Positions 26,475-35,361 of a DNA stretch of 64,000 nucleotides are shown in pieces. Location: NCBI RefSeq assembly GCF_036345255.1, contig NZ_CP107783.1:3100001-3164000 (forward strand). Direction: 5' to 3'. The stretch's first letter is position 1. Every line of letters starts with the position of its first letter. The position numbers were made by a program, and so were the translations under genes. A model generated the notes under the pieces. That model made no database searches and was not told the DNA's origin. It worked only from the letters and a program-made list of their open reading frames with translations. The DNA is from Streptomyces sp. NBC_00569. GTDB lineage: Bacteria; Actinomycetota; Actinomycetes; Streptomycetales; Streptomycetaceae.

Positions 26475-28734
26475 GCCGGGGCTTGGGGGCGTCCAGCCGT
26501 CCGGTCTGAGGCGGCCGGCTGCCCGCCTCGTACGGCTTCGGCCAGGCGACACCGGGACCCGTGTAGCCCTGTTCGGCCGCCGCGTGCAGGGTCCAGTGCG
26601 GGTCGTAGAGGTGGGGGCGGGCCAGGGCGCACAGGTCGGTGCGCCCGGCCAGGATCAGCGAGTTGACGTCGTCCCACGAGGAGATCGCGCCGACCGAGAT
26701 CACCGGGATGCCGGTCTCGTTGCGGATCCGGTCCGCGAACGGCACCTGGTAGGAGCGTCCGTACGCGGGTTTCTCGTCGGCGACGACCTGTCCGGTCGAC
26801 ACGTCGATCGCGTCGGCGCCGTGCGCGGCGAACGCGCGGGCGATCTCCACGGCGTCGTTCGCGTCCGTGCCGCCTTCCGCCCAGTCGGTGGCGGAGATCC
26901 GGACGGTCATGGGGCGGTCGCCGGGCCACACGTCGCGTACGGCGTCGAAGACTTCCAGGGGGAAGCGCAGCCGGTTCGCGAGCGGGCCGCCGTACGCGTC
27001 CGTCCGCTGATTGCTCAGCGGTGAGAGGAAGCCGGACAGCAGATAGCCGTGGGCGCAGTGCAGTTCGAGGAGGTCGAAGCCGGCGTCGGCGGCGCGCAGG
27101 GCGGCGGACGTGAACTGCTTGCGGACGTCAGCGAGTTCGTCCCGGGTCAGCTCGCGCGGAGTCTGGCTGCCCGGCTTGTACGGGAGGGGGGACGCGGCGA
27201 CCAGCGGCCAGTTCCCCTCCGCGAGCGGTTCGTCGATGCCTTCCCACATCAGCTTCGTGGAGCCCTTGCGTCCGGAGTGCCCGAGCTGGACGCCGACCGC
27301 CGTTCCGGGGGCCTGGGTGTGCGCGAACTCGGTGATACGGCGCCAGGCCGCGGCCTGTTCGGTGGTGTAGAGACCGCCGCAGCCCGGGGTGATGCGGCCC
27401 TCGGGGCTGACGCACACCATCTCGGTCATGACGAGTCCGGCGCCGCCGAGGGCCCGCGCGCCGAGGTGGACGAGGTGGAAGTCGCCGGGGACGCCGGCCC
27501 GGGCCGAGTACATGTCCATGGGGGAGACGACGACGCGGTTGCGCAGGGTCAGATCGCGCAGGGTCAGCGGCGTGAACATGGGGGGTGTGCCGGGCGGGCA
27601 GCCGAAGTCGCGTTCGACGGCTTCGGTGAAGCGGGGGTCGCGCAGGCGCAGGTTGCCGTGTGTGACGCGGCGGCTGCGGGTGAGGAGGTTGAACGCGAAC
27701 TGGCGTGCGGGCTGGTCGAGATAGAGGCCGATGTTCTCGAACCACTCCAGGCTGGCGCGGGCCGCGCGCTGGGTGGAGGCGACGACGGGCCGCCGCTCCG
27801 CCTCGTACGCGGCGAGCGCCTCGGCCGTGGTGGGCTGCTCCTGGAGGCAGGCGGCGAGCGCGAGCGCGTCCTCGACGGCGAGCTTGGTGCCGGAGCCGAT
27901 GGAGAAGTGCGCGGTGTGCGCGGAGTCGCCGACGAGGACGATGTTCCCGTGCGACCACTTCTCGTTCACGACCGTGCGGAAGGCGGTCCAGGCGGAGTTG
28001 TTCGACCTGAGGGCGCGGCCGCCCAGGGCCTCGGTGAAGATCTTGGCGCAGCGTTCGACGGACTCGGGCGCGTCGAGCGCGTCGAAGCCGGCCGCGCGCC
28101 AGACCTCCTCGCGCATCTCGACGATGACGGTGCTGTCGCCCCCCGTATAGGGGTATCCATGCAGCTGCATGACGCCGTGCTCGGTCTCGGCGGTCTCGAA
28201 GCGGAACGCGTCGAAGGCGAAGTCGGCGGCGAGCCAGATGTAGCGGCAGCGGTGCTCCTCGACGCGCGGCCGGAACGCGTCGGCGTGCGCCTCGCGGGTC
28301 GCGCTGCGCACTCCGTCGGCGGCGACGACCAGGTCGTGGTCGCGGGCGAGGTCCGCTGCCGGGGGCGCCGGTGAGCGGAAGCGGAGGTTGACGCCGAGCT
28401 GCCGGCAGCGCTCGTGGAGGATTTCGAGGAGCCTGCGGCGGCCGAGTGCGGCGAAGCCGTGGCCGCCCGAGGTGTGGCGGGTGCCGCGGTGCACGACGTC
28501 GATGTCGTCCCAGCGCACGAACTCCGCCTGGAGCGCGGCGTGGACGACGGGGTCGGCGTGCTCGATGCCGCCGAGCGTCTCGTCGGAGAGGACGACGCCG
28601 AAGCCGAAGGTGTCGTCGGGGGCGTTGCGCTCCCAGACCGTGATGTCGCGGCGCGGGTCGAGCCGCTTGAGGAGGGCGGCGGCGTACAGGCCGCCGGGTC
28701 CGCCGCCGATGACCGCCACTCGCAGGGGTCCCAT
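26458..28734 (-). CDS. bifunctional 2-aminobenzoyl/salicylyl-CoA monooxygenase-reductase
   Basis: The 758-residue protein joins two enzymes. Residues 1 to about 370 form an FAD monooxygenase (GGGPGGLYAA at 9-18; GDSAHTAHFSIGSGTKLAVEDALAL). Residues of about 385-740 form an old-yellow-enzyme FMN oxidoreductase (FTPLTLRDLTLRNRVVVSPMDMYSA, LELHCAHGYLLSGFLSPLSNQRTDAYGG). This fusion is the layout of 2-aminobenzoyl-CoA monooxygenase/reductase, which hydroxylates and then reduces the ring; homologues are also annotated salicylyl-CoA 5-hydroxylase. The ATG at 28734 has AGGGGCGG upstream; a GTG at 28740 overlapping the hydratase stop is an alternative. A further N-terminal extension of the frame is antisense shadow of the hydratase gene. 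Confidence 0.9.
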   Translation of the reverse strand: MGPLRVAVIGGGPGGLYAAALLKRLDPRRDITVWERNAPDDTFGFGVVLSDETLGGIEHADPVVHAALQAEFVRWDDIDVVHRGTRHTSGGHGFAALGRRRLLEILHERCRQLGVNLRFRSPAPPAADLARDHDLVVAADGVRSATREAHADAFRPRVEEHRCRYIWLAADFAFDAFRFETAETEHGVMQLHGYPYTGGDSTVIVEMREEVWRAAGFDALDAPESVERCAKIFTEALGGRALRSNNSAWTAFRTVVNEKWSHGNIVLVGDSAHTAHFSIGSGTKLAVEDALALAACLQEQPTTAEALAAYEAERRPVVASTQRAARASLEWFENIGLYLDQPARQFAFNLLTRSRRVTHGNLRLRDPRFTEAVERDFGCPPGTPPMFTPLTLRDLTLRNRVVVSPMDMYSARAGVPGDFHLVHLGARALGGAGLVMTEMVCVSPEGRITPGCGGLYTTEQAAAWRRITEFAHTQAPGTAVGVQLGHSGRKGSTKLMWEGIDEPLAEGNWPLVAASPLPYKPGSQTPRELTRDELADVRKQFTSAALRAADAGFDLLELHCAHGYLLSGFLSPLSNQRTDAYGGPLANRLRFPLEVFDAVRDVWPGDRPMTVRISATDWAEGGTDANDAVEIARAFAAHGADAIDVSTGQVVADEKPAYGRSYQVPFADRIRNETGIPVISVGAISSWDDVNSLILAGRTDLCALARPHLYDPHWTLHAAAEQGYTGPGVAWPKPYEAGSRPPQTGRLDAPKPRLTLGG

Positions 28735-28736
28735 GG

Positions 28737-29564
28737 TCACCGCCCCTGCCACTTGGGCGCGCGTTTCTCCGTGAAGGCCGCGTGGAACTCGGCGTAGTCC
28801 TCGCCGTTCATGAGGAGGGCCTGGGTCGCGGCGTCCATCTCGACGGCGGCGGCCAGCGGCATGTCGAGTTCGGCGGTCAGCAGGGCCTTGGTCTGGGCGT
28901 ACGCGAGGGCGGGACCCTCGGCGAGGCGGCGGGCCAGGGCCTGCGCGGCCTCGTCGACCCGGCCCTCGTCGGTCAGCTCGCTGATCAGGCCGATGCGCTC
29001 GGCCTCGGGGGCGCGCACCGGCTCGCCCAGCATGAGCAGACGCGTCGCGTGGCCGAGGCCGACGACGCGGGGCAGCAGATACGCGGCGCCCATGTCGCCG
29101 CCGGACAGGCCGACGCGGGTGAAGAGGAACGCGAAGCGGGCGCTCGGGTCGGCGACGCGGAAGTCGGCGGCGAGTGCGAGGACGGCCCCCGCGCCCGCGG
29201 CGACCCCGTGCACGGCGGCGATCACCGGGAAGGGGCACTCGCGCACGGCCCGTACGACCTGGCCGGTCATCCGGTTGAAGTCGAGGAGCTGGGCGGTGTC
29301 CATGGCGAGGGTGGCGCCGATGATCTCGTCCACGTCACCGCCGGAGCAGAATCCGCGGCCCTCACCGGCCAGGACGAGCGCGCGCACGGAGCGCTCGCGG
29401 GACAGCTCGGCGAGCAGGTCGCGCAGGTCGGCGTAGGCGCCGAAGGTGAGTGCGTTGAGCTTGTCGGGGCGGGCCAGGGTGACGGTGGCGACCCCGTCGT
29501 CGACGGCGTACCTCAGATGCCGCCAGTCGTCGGTGCGGGGCGCGGAGCCGGTGAAGGGACTCAT
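28737..29564 (-). CDS. enoyl-CoA hydratase/isomerase family protein
   Basis: The 275-residue crotonase-fold protein has LARPDKLNALTFGAYADLRDLL, the oxyanion-hole segment LAGEGRGFCSGGDVDEI and PVIAAVHGVAAGAGAVLALAADFRVADPSARFAFLFTRVGLSGGDMGAAYLLPRVVG. One catalytic position holds Gly-Gly-Asp-Met where many hydratases have a Glu, so hydratase, isomerase or ring-opening activity cannot be assigned. It is the first gene of the unit that includes the monooxygenase-reductase, coupled with a 1-4 base overlap. The start at 29564 has GAGGAGG upstream; a longer start at 29624 is less likely. A palindrome lies 81 bases upstream. Confidence 0.9.
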   Translation of the reverse strand: MSPFTGSAPRTDDWRHLRYAVDDGVATVTLARPDKLNALTFGAYADLRDLLAELSRERSVRALVLAGEGRGFCSGGDVDEIIGATLAMDTAQLLDFNRMTGQVVRAVRECPFPVIAAVHGVAAGAGAVLALAADFRVADPSARFAFLFTRVGLSGGDMGAAYLLPRVVGLGHATRLLMLGEPVRAPEAERIGLISELTDEGRVDEAAQALARRLAEGPALAYAQTKALLTAELDMPLAAAVEMDAATQALLMNGEDYAEFHAAFTEKRAPKWQGR

Positions 29565-29644
29565 GGCGGTGCGGCCTCCTCGGGCGGGGGCGGAGGTTCG
29601 GCGCGCCTGCGTCAGGCACGTCACTCCATGAAGTTATCACCGCT

Positions 29645-29662
29645 TCGTGACTTCCGTCACGA
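29645..29662. promoter_or_regulatory. TCGTGAC-N4-GTCACGA palindrome upstream of the hydratase operon
   Basis: Perfect 7-bp inverted repeats are separated by TTCC. A closely related sequence occurs at 45533-45551 upstream of another flavin hydroxylase gene. It is a good candidate operator for the aromatic-acid genes; the regulator is unknown, with PaaX as one possibility. Confidence 0.5.
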
Positions 29663-29785
29663 GTGCGCGATACGCGATCCCGACGGCAGGCGTGCGGCCG
29701 GGCAGGGAGCGCATAGGGGACACGTGACGAACGTCCCGCAGAAAGGGTGTCGGGGGGCTCTGTCCAGCGACGCCTTACCATTCGT

Positions 29786-30310
29786 ATGGTTGAAAGCAGG
29801 ACAGCTCCCCCGCTGTCAGCCCCTGTCACCCCCTGTCAGGACACCTGCACCCTGAACGGACCCACCGTGCCCACACCGCCCGCCCCCACCTCCTGGCGTA
29901 TCGCGCTGCCGCACACCGCGGCCGCGGTGCCGGTCGCGCGTTCCCTGGTGCGCACGGCCCTGGCGGAGATCGAGTCGCCCTCGCTCGACAGCGACACGGC
30001 GGAGCTGCTCACGGCCGAGCTGGTGGCGAACGCCGTAGAGCACGCGGCGGGGGCGGGCCCCATCGAGCTGGTGGTGGAGCTGCTGGCGTCGGGCTGTCAG
30101 GTCGAGGTGCACGACGGGGACCCGGCGCCGCCCGGCGACCTGACCCTGCCCGGTCCGGCCGAGGCGCCGGACCCGTGGCAGGAGCACGGGCGCGGACTGC
30201 TGCTCATCCGCACCCTGAGCTCGTCCTGCGGACATCGCCCCACCGCGTCCGGCAAGGCGGTCTGGTTCACCCTTCCCGCGGTGCCGGCGCAGCGCAGGAG
30301 CCCTGAGTAG
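29786..30310 (+). CDS. ATP-binding protein, anti-sigma-factor serine kinase-like
   Basis: The 174-residue protein has a single GHKL ATPase fold of the RsbW-like type: LLTAELVANAVEHAAGAGPIELVVELL (N-box), EVHDGDPAPPG (G1-like box) and EHGRGLLLIRTLSSSCGHRPTASGKAVWFTLP. Proteins of this class in Streptomyces phosphorylate or bind anti-sigma antagonists, or have unknown partners. No partner antagonist or sigma gene is adjacent. The N-terminal 40 residues are low-complexity Pro/Thr. The start is uncertain: the ATG at 29786 has no clear ribosome site, a GTG at 29747 is possible, and a GTG near 29869 would give a minimal domain. Confidence 0.8.
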   Translation: MVESRTAPPLSAPVTPCQDTCTLNGPTVPTPPAPTSWRIALPHTAAAVPVARSLVRTALAEIESPSLDSDTAELLTAELVANAVEHAAGAGPIELVVELLASGCQVEVHDGDPAPPGDLTLPGPAEAPDPWQEHGRGLLLIRTLSSSCGHRPTASGKAVWFTLPAVPAQRRSPE

Positions 30311-30315
30311 TACGC

Positions 30316-30335
30316 CCCGCCCCTGCCGGGGCGGG
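30316..30335. terminator. bidirectional terminator between the ATPase gene and argF
   Basis: CCCGCCCC and GGGGCGGG form an 8-bp stem with a TGCC loop, located between two convergent stops only 28 bases apart. Confidence 0.6.
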
Positions 30336-30337
30336 CA

Positions 30338-31345
30338 TCAGGCCAGCGTGGCGACCATGATCGCCTTGATGGTGTGCAGCCGGTTCTCGGCCTCGTCGAA
30401 GACGACCGAATGCTCCGACTCGAAGACCTCGTCCGTGACCTCCAGCGAGTCCAGGCCGTACGTCTCGTGGATCTCGCGCCCGACCTTGGTGCCCAGGTCG
30501 TGGAAGGCCGGCAGGCAGTGCAGGAACTTGACGTCCGCGTTCCCCGTGGCGCGCAGGACGTCCATCGTCACGGCGTACGGCGCGAGAGCCGCTATGCGCT
30601 CGGCCCACACCTCCTTGGGCTCCCCCATGGAGACCCAGACGTCGGTGACCACGAAGTCGGCGCCCGCGACACCCTCGGGGATGTCCTCGGTGAGCGTGAT
30701 GCGGGCGCCGCTCGTCTCGGCGAGCTTGCGGGCCTGCGCGACGATCTCCTCGGCCGGCCAGTACTCGCGCGGCGCCACGATGCGTACGTCCATGCCGAGC
30801 AGCGCGCCGGTCACCAGGTACGAGTTGCCCATGTTGAAGCGGGCGTCACCGAGGTAGGCGAACGCGATCCGGTCGAGCGGCCTGCTGCAGTGCTCGACCA
30901 TCGTGAGCACGTCGGCGAGCATCTGCGTGGGGTGCCAGTCGTCGGTCAGGCCGTTGTAGACCGGCACGCCCGCGTACGCGGCGAGCTCCTCGACGCCGGT
31001 CTGGCTGTCCCCGCGGTACTCGATGGCGTCAAACATCCGGCCGAGGACACGGGCGGTGTCCCGTACGGACTCCTTGTGGCCGATCTGCGAGCCGGACGGA
31101 TCCAGGTAGGTCGTGGAAGCGCCCTGGTCGGCCGCGGCGACCTCGAAGGCGCAGCGCGTACGGGTGGAGGTCTTCTCGAAGATCAGCGCGATGTTCCGGC
31201 CCGCGAGGTGCCGCGTCTCCGTCCCCGCCTTCTTGGCCGCCTTCAGCTCGGCGGCGAGGTCGATCAGGCCGCGGAACTCCTCGGCGGTGAAGTCCACCTC
31301 TTTGAGGAAGTGGCGGCCGGTGAGGTCGGGACGGACTGTCGCCAT
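30338..31345 (-). CDS. argF: ornithine carbamoyltransferase
   Basis: The 335-residue protein has the full set of motifs: carbamoyl-phosphate loop STRTR at 60-64, HPTQ at 138-141 and the ornithine/catalytic FHCLPAFHD near 274. It makes citrulline from ornithine and carbamoyl phosphate, or works in reverse in arginine breakdown. It lies 146 bases downstream of arginine deiminase on the same strand, so a catabolic role (the arcB position) is likely, though no carbamate kinase gene follows. A catabolic versus anabolic role cannot be settled by sequence alone. Confidence 0.95.
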   Translation of the reverse strand: MATVRPDLTGRHFLKEVDFTAEEFRGLIDLAAELKAAKKAGTETRHLAGRNIALIFEKTSTRTRCAFEVAAADQGASTTYLDPSGSQIGHKESVRDTARVLGRMFDAIEYRGDSQTGVEELAAYAGVPVYNGLTDDWHPTQMLADVLTMVEHCSRPLDRIAFAYLGDARFNMGNSYLVTGALLGMDVRIVAPREYWPAEEIVAQARKLAETSGARITLTEDIPEGVAGADFVVTDVWVSMGEPKEVWAERIAALAPYAVTMDVLRATGNADVKFLHCLPAFHDLGTKVGREIHETYGLDSLEVTDEVFESEHSVVFDEAENRLHTIKAIMVATLA

Positions 31346-31453
31346 GGGGCGCTCCTGAGGTACGCGGAAAGGGCTAGGGCATCAGAGATGCTGGAAGTCT
31401 ATACGACACTCCACATTTCTATACAGGGTGCAGCTCCGGCGGCCACCGCTCCA

Positions 31454-31487
31454 CGCGTTCGGGGGACCACCGCGTTCGGGGGACCAC
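31454..31487. repeat. perfect 17-bp tandem duplication between arcA and argF
   Basis: CGCGTTCGGGGGACCAC occurs twice in direct tandem (31454-31470 and 31471-31487). It is bracketed by two copies of CTATACAGGGT (about 31423 and 31491), the second of which contains the arcA stop codon. This looks like a recent local duplication in the intercistronic spacer; a regulatory role is possible. Confidence 0.8.
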
Positions 31488-31491
31488 CGCT

Positions 31492-32715
31492 CTATACAGG
31501 GTCCCTCTCGACCGGGCAGCTCATGCAGCGCGGCCCGCCCCTCCCCCGCCCCAGTTCGCTGCCCAGGATCTCTATGACCTCGATGCCCTGCTTGCGCAGA
31601 TAGGTGTTCGTCGTCGCGTTGCGCTCGTAGGCGACGACCACGCCCGGCTCCACGGCCAGCACGTTGCAGCCGTCGTCCCACTGCTCCCGCTCGGCCGCGT
31701 GGACGTCCTGCGTGGCGGTCAGGACCCGGATCTCGCTGAGGCCGAGCGCGGCGGCGATGGCCCGGTGCATGTGCTCCGGCGGATGGTCGGTCACCTTCAA
31801 CTCCCGCTCCCCCACGCCCGGTTCGATGGTGTACGAGCGCAGCATGCCGAGCCCCGCGTACTGCGTGAACGTGTCGCCGTCGACCATCGTCATCACGGTG
31901 TCCAGGTGCATGAACGCCCGCCGCTTCGGCATGTCGAGGGCCACGATCGTCCGCGCGGAGCCGGCGGCGAACAGCTTGTGCGCCAGCATCTCGACGGCCT
32001 GCGGAGTGGTGCGCTCGCTCATCCCGATGAGGACGGCGCCCTGCCCGATCACCAGGACGTCGCCGCCCTCGATCGTGGACGGGTAGTCGGCCTGCCCCTC
32101 CGACCACAGGTGGAAGCCCGCGTCCCGGAACAGCGGATGGTGCCGGTAGATCGCCTCGAAGTGGACCGTCTCGCGCTGCCGGGCGGGCCAGCGCATCGCG
32201 TTGATGGAGACGCCGTCGTAGATCCAGGCAGAGGTGTCGCGGGTGAACAGGTGGTTGGGCAGCGGGCCGAGCAGGAAGTCGTCGAGGTCCATCGCGTGGA
32301 AGCGGACCGATGTCGGCTCGGGGTGCCGGTCGAGGAACTCCCTCTTGGTCATGCCGCCGACCAGCGCCTCGGCCAGGTCCGTGGCCGGCATCGTCTCGAA
32401 GGCGGCCCTGAGGTGGTCGGTGGCGAGCGGCCCGTACTCCTTCTCGTCGAAGACCCGGTCGAGGACCAGGGACCTGGCGTCCCCGATGGCGAGCGCCTCG
32501 ATGAGCAGGTCGCCGAAGAGGTGCACGCTCACGCCGCGGTCGCGCAGCACATCGGCGAACCCGTCGTGCTCCTGCCGCGCGCGCCGCACCCACAGCACGT
32601 CGTCGAAGAGCAACGCGTCCTTGTTGCTCGGCGTGAGCCGCTTGAGCTCCAGATCGGGGCGGTGCAGGATGACGCGGCGCAGCCGCCCGGCCTCGGAGTC
32701 GACGTGGAATCCCAT
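31492..32715 (-). CDS. arcA: arginine deiminase
   Basis: The 407-residue guanidino-modifying enzyme hydrolyses arginine to citrulline and ammonia. Active-site blocks are [35 protein letters not shown] and the C-terminal GGPRCMSCP with the nucleophile Cys397. Length and motifs are those of a functional enzyme. It precedes argF in the same direction; with the transferase it makes two of the three steps of the deiminase pathway. Carbamate kinase is missing from the neighbourhood. The stop codon lies inside one of two CTATACAGGGT copies. The start at 32715 gives [20 protein letters not shown], standard for the family. Confidence 0.95.
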   Translation of the reverse strand: MGFHVDSEAGRLRRVILHRPDLELKRLTPSNKDALLFDDVLWVRRARQEHDGFADVLRDRGVSVHLFGDLLIEALAIGDARSLVLDRVFDEKEYGPLATDHLRAAFETMPATDLAEALVGGMTKREFLDRHPEPTSVRFHAMDLDDFLLGPLPNHLFTRDTSAWIYDGVSINAMRWPARQRETVHFEAIYRHHPLFRDAGFHLWSEGQADYPSTIEGGDVLVIGQGAVLIGMSERTTPQAVEMLAHKLFAAGSARTIVALDMPKRRAFMHLDTVMTMVDGDTFTQYAGLGMLRSYTIEPGVGERELKVTDHPPEHMHRAIAAALGLSEIRVLTATQDVHAAEREQWDDGCNVLAVEPGVVVAYERNATTNTYLRKQGIEVIEILGSELGRGRGGPRCMSCPVERDPV

Positions 32716-32790
32716 GGACCCATCCTTCCCCGGCCGGACGGCCCGCGCCCGTGCAATCGAGGAGCTGGGTGGCGGCTCACATCAGCGCTC

Positions 32791-35361
32791 TCACAGCCTC
32801 GGGTCGACCGGCTCCGATTCGAGCGCGAGGACCGCGAACACCGCCTCGTGGACCCGCCACAGCGGCTCCCCGTCCGCGAGCCGGTCCAGTGCCTCGAGAC
32901 CGAGCGCGTACTCGCGGATCGCGAGCGAGCGCTTGTGCCCGAGGAAGCGGCCGCGCAGGCGTTCCAGGTGGTCGGGGCGCGTGTACTCGGGACCGTAGAT
33001 GATCCGCAGGTACTCGCGGCCGCGGCACTTGATGCCGGGCTGTACGAGCCGGCCCTTGCCGTCGCGCGTGAGCGCCTCGACCGGCTTGACGACCATGCCC
33101 TCGCCGCCGCGCCCGGTCATCTCCAGCCACCAGTCGACACCCGCGCTCACGGACGCCTCGTCCGCGGTGTCGACGAAGAGCCTCCGGGTGGTCTGCAGGA
33201 GCCCCGAGCCGTCGTTCTCGACCATGCGGTCGATGAGGGCGAGCTGCTCGTCGTGCGGCAGCGCGGCCAGCGACCTGCCCTGCACGGCCAGGATCTGGAA
33301 CGGCGCGAGCCGCACGCCCTCAAGACCGTCCGTCGTCCAGCAGTAGCGCCGGTAGGCGTCCGTGAACGCGGCCGCGTCGGCGGCCCGTTCACGCTGCCTT
33401 CCGAGCAGTTCGCCCACGTCGACACCGCGCGCCGCCGCCGCTTCCAGACCGGCGATGGCGTCCGGGAACACGGCACCGGACGCGGCTCCCACGGCGGCGT
33501 ACTGCGAGCGCAGGAGGCCCGACGCCTTGAGCGACCAGGGCATCAGCTCCGTGTCGAGCAGCAGCCAGTCCGTGTCGAGCTCGTCCCACAGCCCCGCGTC
33601 GGTGACGGCGGCGCGCACCCGGCCGAGGATCTCCTCGGTGACCTGCTCGTCGGCGAAGAAGGACCGTCCGGTACGGGTGTAGAGCGCGCCGGTGGGACCT
33701 TCCGGGACGCCGAAGCGCTCGCGCGCCACGGCCGCGTCCCGGCACACCAGGGCCACGGCCCGCGAGCCCATGTGCTTCTCCTCGCACACGACGCGTCCAA
33801 CCCCGTCGGCGGCGTACTGGGCGAAGGCCTCTGCGGGGTGCTCCAGGAAGTGTTCACCGGCGGCTCCGGCGCGGGCTCCCGCGCCGGAGGCCGCCGTGGG
33901 TGCCATGGTCGGCGGCAGGTACGGGACCAGGCGCGGGTCGACGGCGAAGCGGCTCATGACCTCGAGGGCCGCCGCCGCGTTCTCCTCGCGCACGGCGACG
34001 CGTCCGGCGTGCCGGGTCTCGACGGACCGCCGTCCGTGCACGTCGGCGAGGTCGAGCGGCCGCCCGTCCTGGCCGCCGGGCGCCTCGGTCCGCAGCGGCC
34101 TCGACGGCTCGTACCAGACCTTCTCGGCGGGTACGTCGACCAGTTCGCGCTCCGGCCAGCGCAGCGCGGTCAGCTTGCCGCCGAACACGGCGCCGGTGTC
34201 GAGGCAGATGGTGTTGTTGAGCCAGGTGGCCTGCGGGACCGGTGTGTGGCCGTAGACGACGGCCGCGCTGCCGCGGTACTCCTCGGCCCACGGGTAGCGC
34301 ACCGGCAGGCCGAACTCGTCGGTCTCGCCGGTCGTGTCCCCGTACAGCGCGTGCGAGCGCACCCGCCCGGACGTGCGCCCGTGGTACTTCTCGGGCAGGC
34401 CCGCGTGGCACACGACGAGCCTGCCCCCGTCGAGGACGTAGTGGCTGACGAGGCCGTCGACGAACTCGGCGACCTCCTGCGTGAACTCCTCGCTCTCGCC
34501 CGCGAACTGCTCGACAGTCTCGGCGAGCCCGTGCGTGTGCTGGACCTTTCTGCCCTTGAGGTAACGGCCGAACTTGTTCTCGTGGTTCCCGGGCACGCAC
34601 AGCGCGTGGCCGGACTTGACCATCGCCATGACGCGCCGCAGGACGCCCGGGGAGTCGGGCCCCCGGTCGACGAGGTCGCCGACGAAGACCGCCGTGCGGC
34701 CCTCGGGGTGCACACCGTCCACGTAGCCGAGCCCGGTGAGCAGCGTCTCCAGCTCCGAAGCGCAGCCGTGGATGTCGCCGATGATGTCGAAGGGGCCCGT
34801 GAGGTGCCTGAGGTCGTTGTAGCGCTTCTCGCGTACGACCTCGGCGCTGTCGGCCTCCTCGACGCCGCGCAGGATGTGCACCTTGCGGAAGCCCTCGCGC
34901 TCCAAGTGACGCAGGGAGCGCCGCAGTTCGCGGGTGTGGCGGGAGATGACGCGGCGTGCCATGCCGGCGCGGTCGGCGCGCTGCGCGTTGCGCGCGGCGC
35001 AGACCTCCTCGGGGATGTCGAGGACGATGGCGATGGGCAGCACGTCGTACTGCCGTGCCAGGTCGACCAGCTGCTTGCGGCTCTCCTGCTGGACGTTGGT
35101 CGCGTCGACGACGGTGAGCCGCCCGGCCGCGAGGCGCTTGCCCGCGATGTAGTGCAGCACGTCGAACGCGTCGCCGCTGGCGCTCTGGTCGTTCTCGTCG
35201 TCGGCGACGAGCCCTCGGCAGAAGTCGCTGGAGATGATCTCGGTGGGCTTGAAGTGCCGCCGCGCGAACGTCGACTTGCCGGACCCCGAGGCGCCGACGA
35301 GGACGACGAGGGACAGGTCGGTGACGGGGAGCGTACGAGCGTGGGAACCGGTGGTGGTCAT
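32791..35361 (-). CDS. pnkp: bacterial polynucleotide kinase-phosphatase-ligase (Pnkp)
   Basis: The 856-residue three-domain RNA-repair enzyme has a 5'-OH polynucleotide kinase with P-loop GASGSGKST at 23-31. A metallophosphoesterase 2',3'-phosphatase follows, with GDIHGC at 195-200, GDLVDRGPD at 228-236 and GNHE at 258-261. The C-terminal adenylyltransferase/ligase domain has the nucleotidyl lysine at about 529 (CEEKHMGSRAV). Together they heal and seal broken RNA, for example tRNA cut by ribotoxins. The ATG overlaps the stop of the Hen1 gene (ATGA), so both are made together. All catalytic motifs look intact. Confidence 0.95.
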   Translation of the reverse strand: MTTTGSHARTLPVTDLSLVVLVGASGSGKSTFARRHFKPTEIISSDFCRGLVADDENDQSASGDAFDVLHYIAGKRLAAGRLTVVDATNVQQESRKQLVDLARQYDVLPIAIVLDIPEEVCAARNAQRADRAGMARRVISRHTRELRRSLRHLEREGFRKVHILRGVEEADSAEVVREKRYNDLRHLTGPFDIIGDIHGCASELETLLTGLGYVDGVHPEGRTAVFVGDLVDRGPDSPGVLRRVMAMVKSGHALCVPGNHENKFGRYLKGRKVQHTHGLAETVEQFAGESEEFTQEVAEFVDGLVSHYVLDGGRLVVCHAGLPEKYHGRTSGRVRSHALYGDTTGETDEFGLPVRYPWAEEYRGSAAVVYGHTPVPQATWLNNTICLDTGAVFGGKLTALRWPERELVDVPAEKVWYEPSRPLRTEAPGGQDGRPLDLADVHGRRSVETRHAGRVAVREENAAAALEVMSRFAVDPRLVPYLPPTMAPTAASGAGARAGAAGEHFLEHPAEAFAQYAADGVGRVVCEEKHMGSRAVALVCRDAAVARERFGVPEGPTGALYTRTGRSFFADEQVTEEILGRVRAAVTDAGLWDELDTDWLLLDTELMPWSLKASGLLRSQYAAVGAASGAVFPDAIAGLEAAAARGVDVGELLGRQRERAADAAAFTDAYRRYCWTTDGLEGVRLAPFQILAVQGRSLAALPHDEQLALIDRMVENDGSGLLQTTRRLFVDTADEASVSAGVDWWLEMTGRGGEGMVVKPVEALTRDGKGRLVQPGIKCRGREYLRIIYGPEYTRPDHLERLRGRFLGHKRSLAIREYALGLEALDRLADGEPLWRVHEAVFAVLALESEPVDPRL

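Noticed and set aside
24023..28734. Salicylate degradation through salicylyl-CoA and gentisate
   Set aside because: Not excluded, but no gentisate dioxygenase is nearby, and the fused old-yellow-enzyme domain plus RidA fit aminobenzoyl-CoA better.
28735..29238. N-terminal extension of the aminobenzoyl-CoA monooxygenase frame
   Set aside because: It lies antisense-frame within the hydratase gene on the same strand; the FAD-binding motif is at the normal distance from the ATG at 28734.
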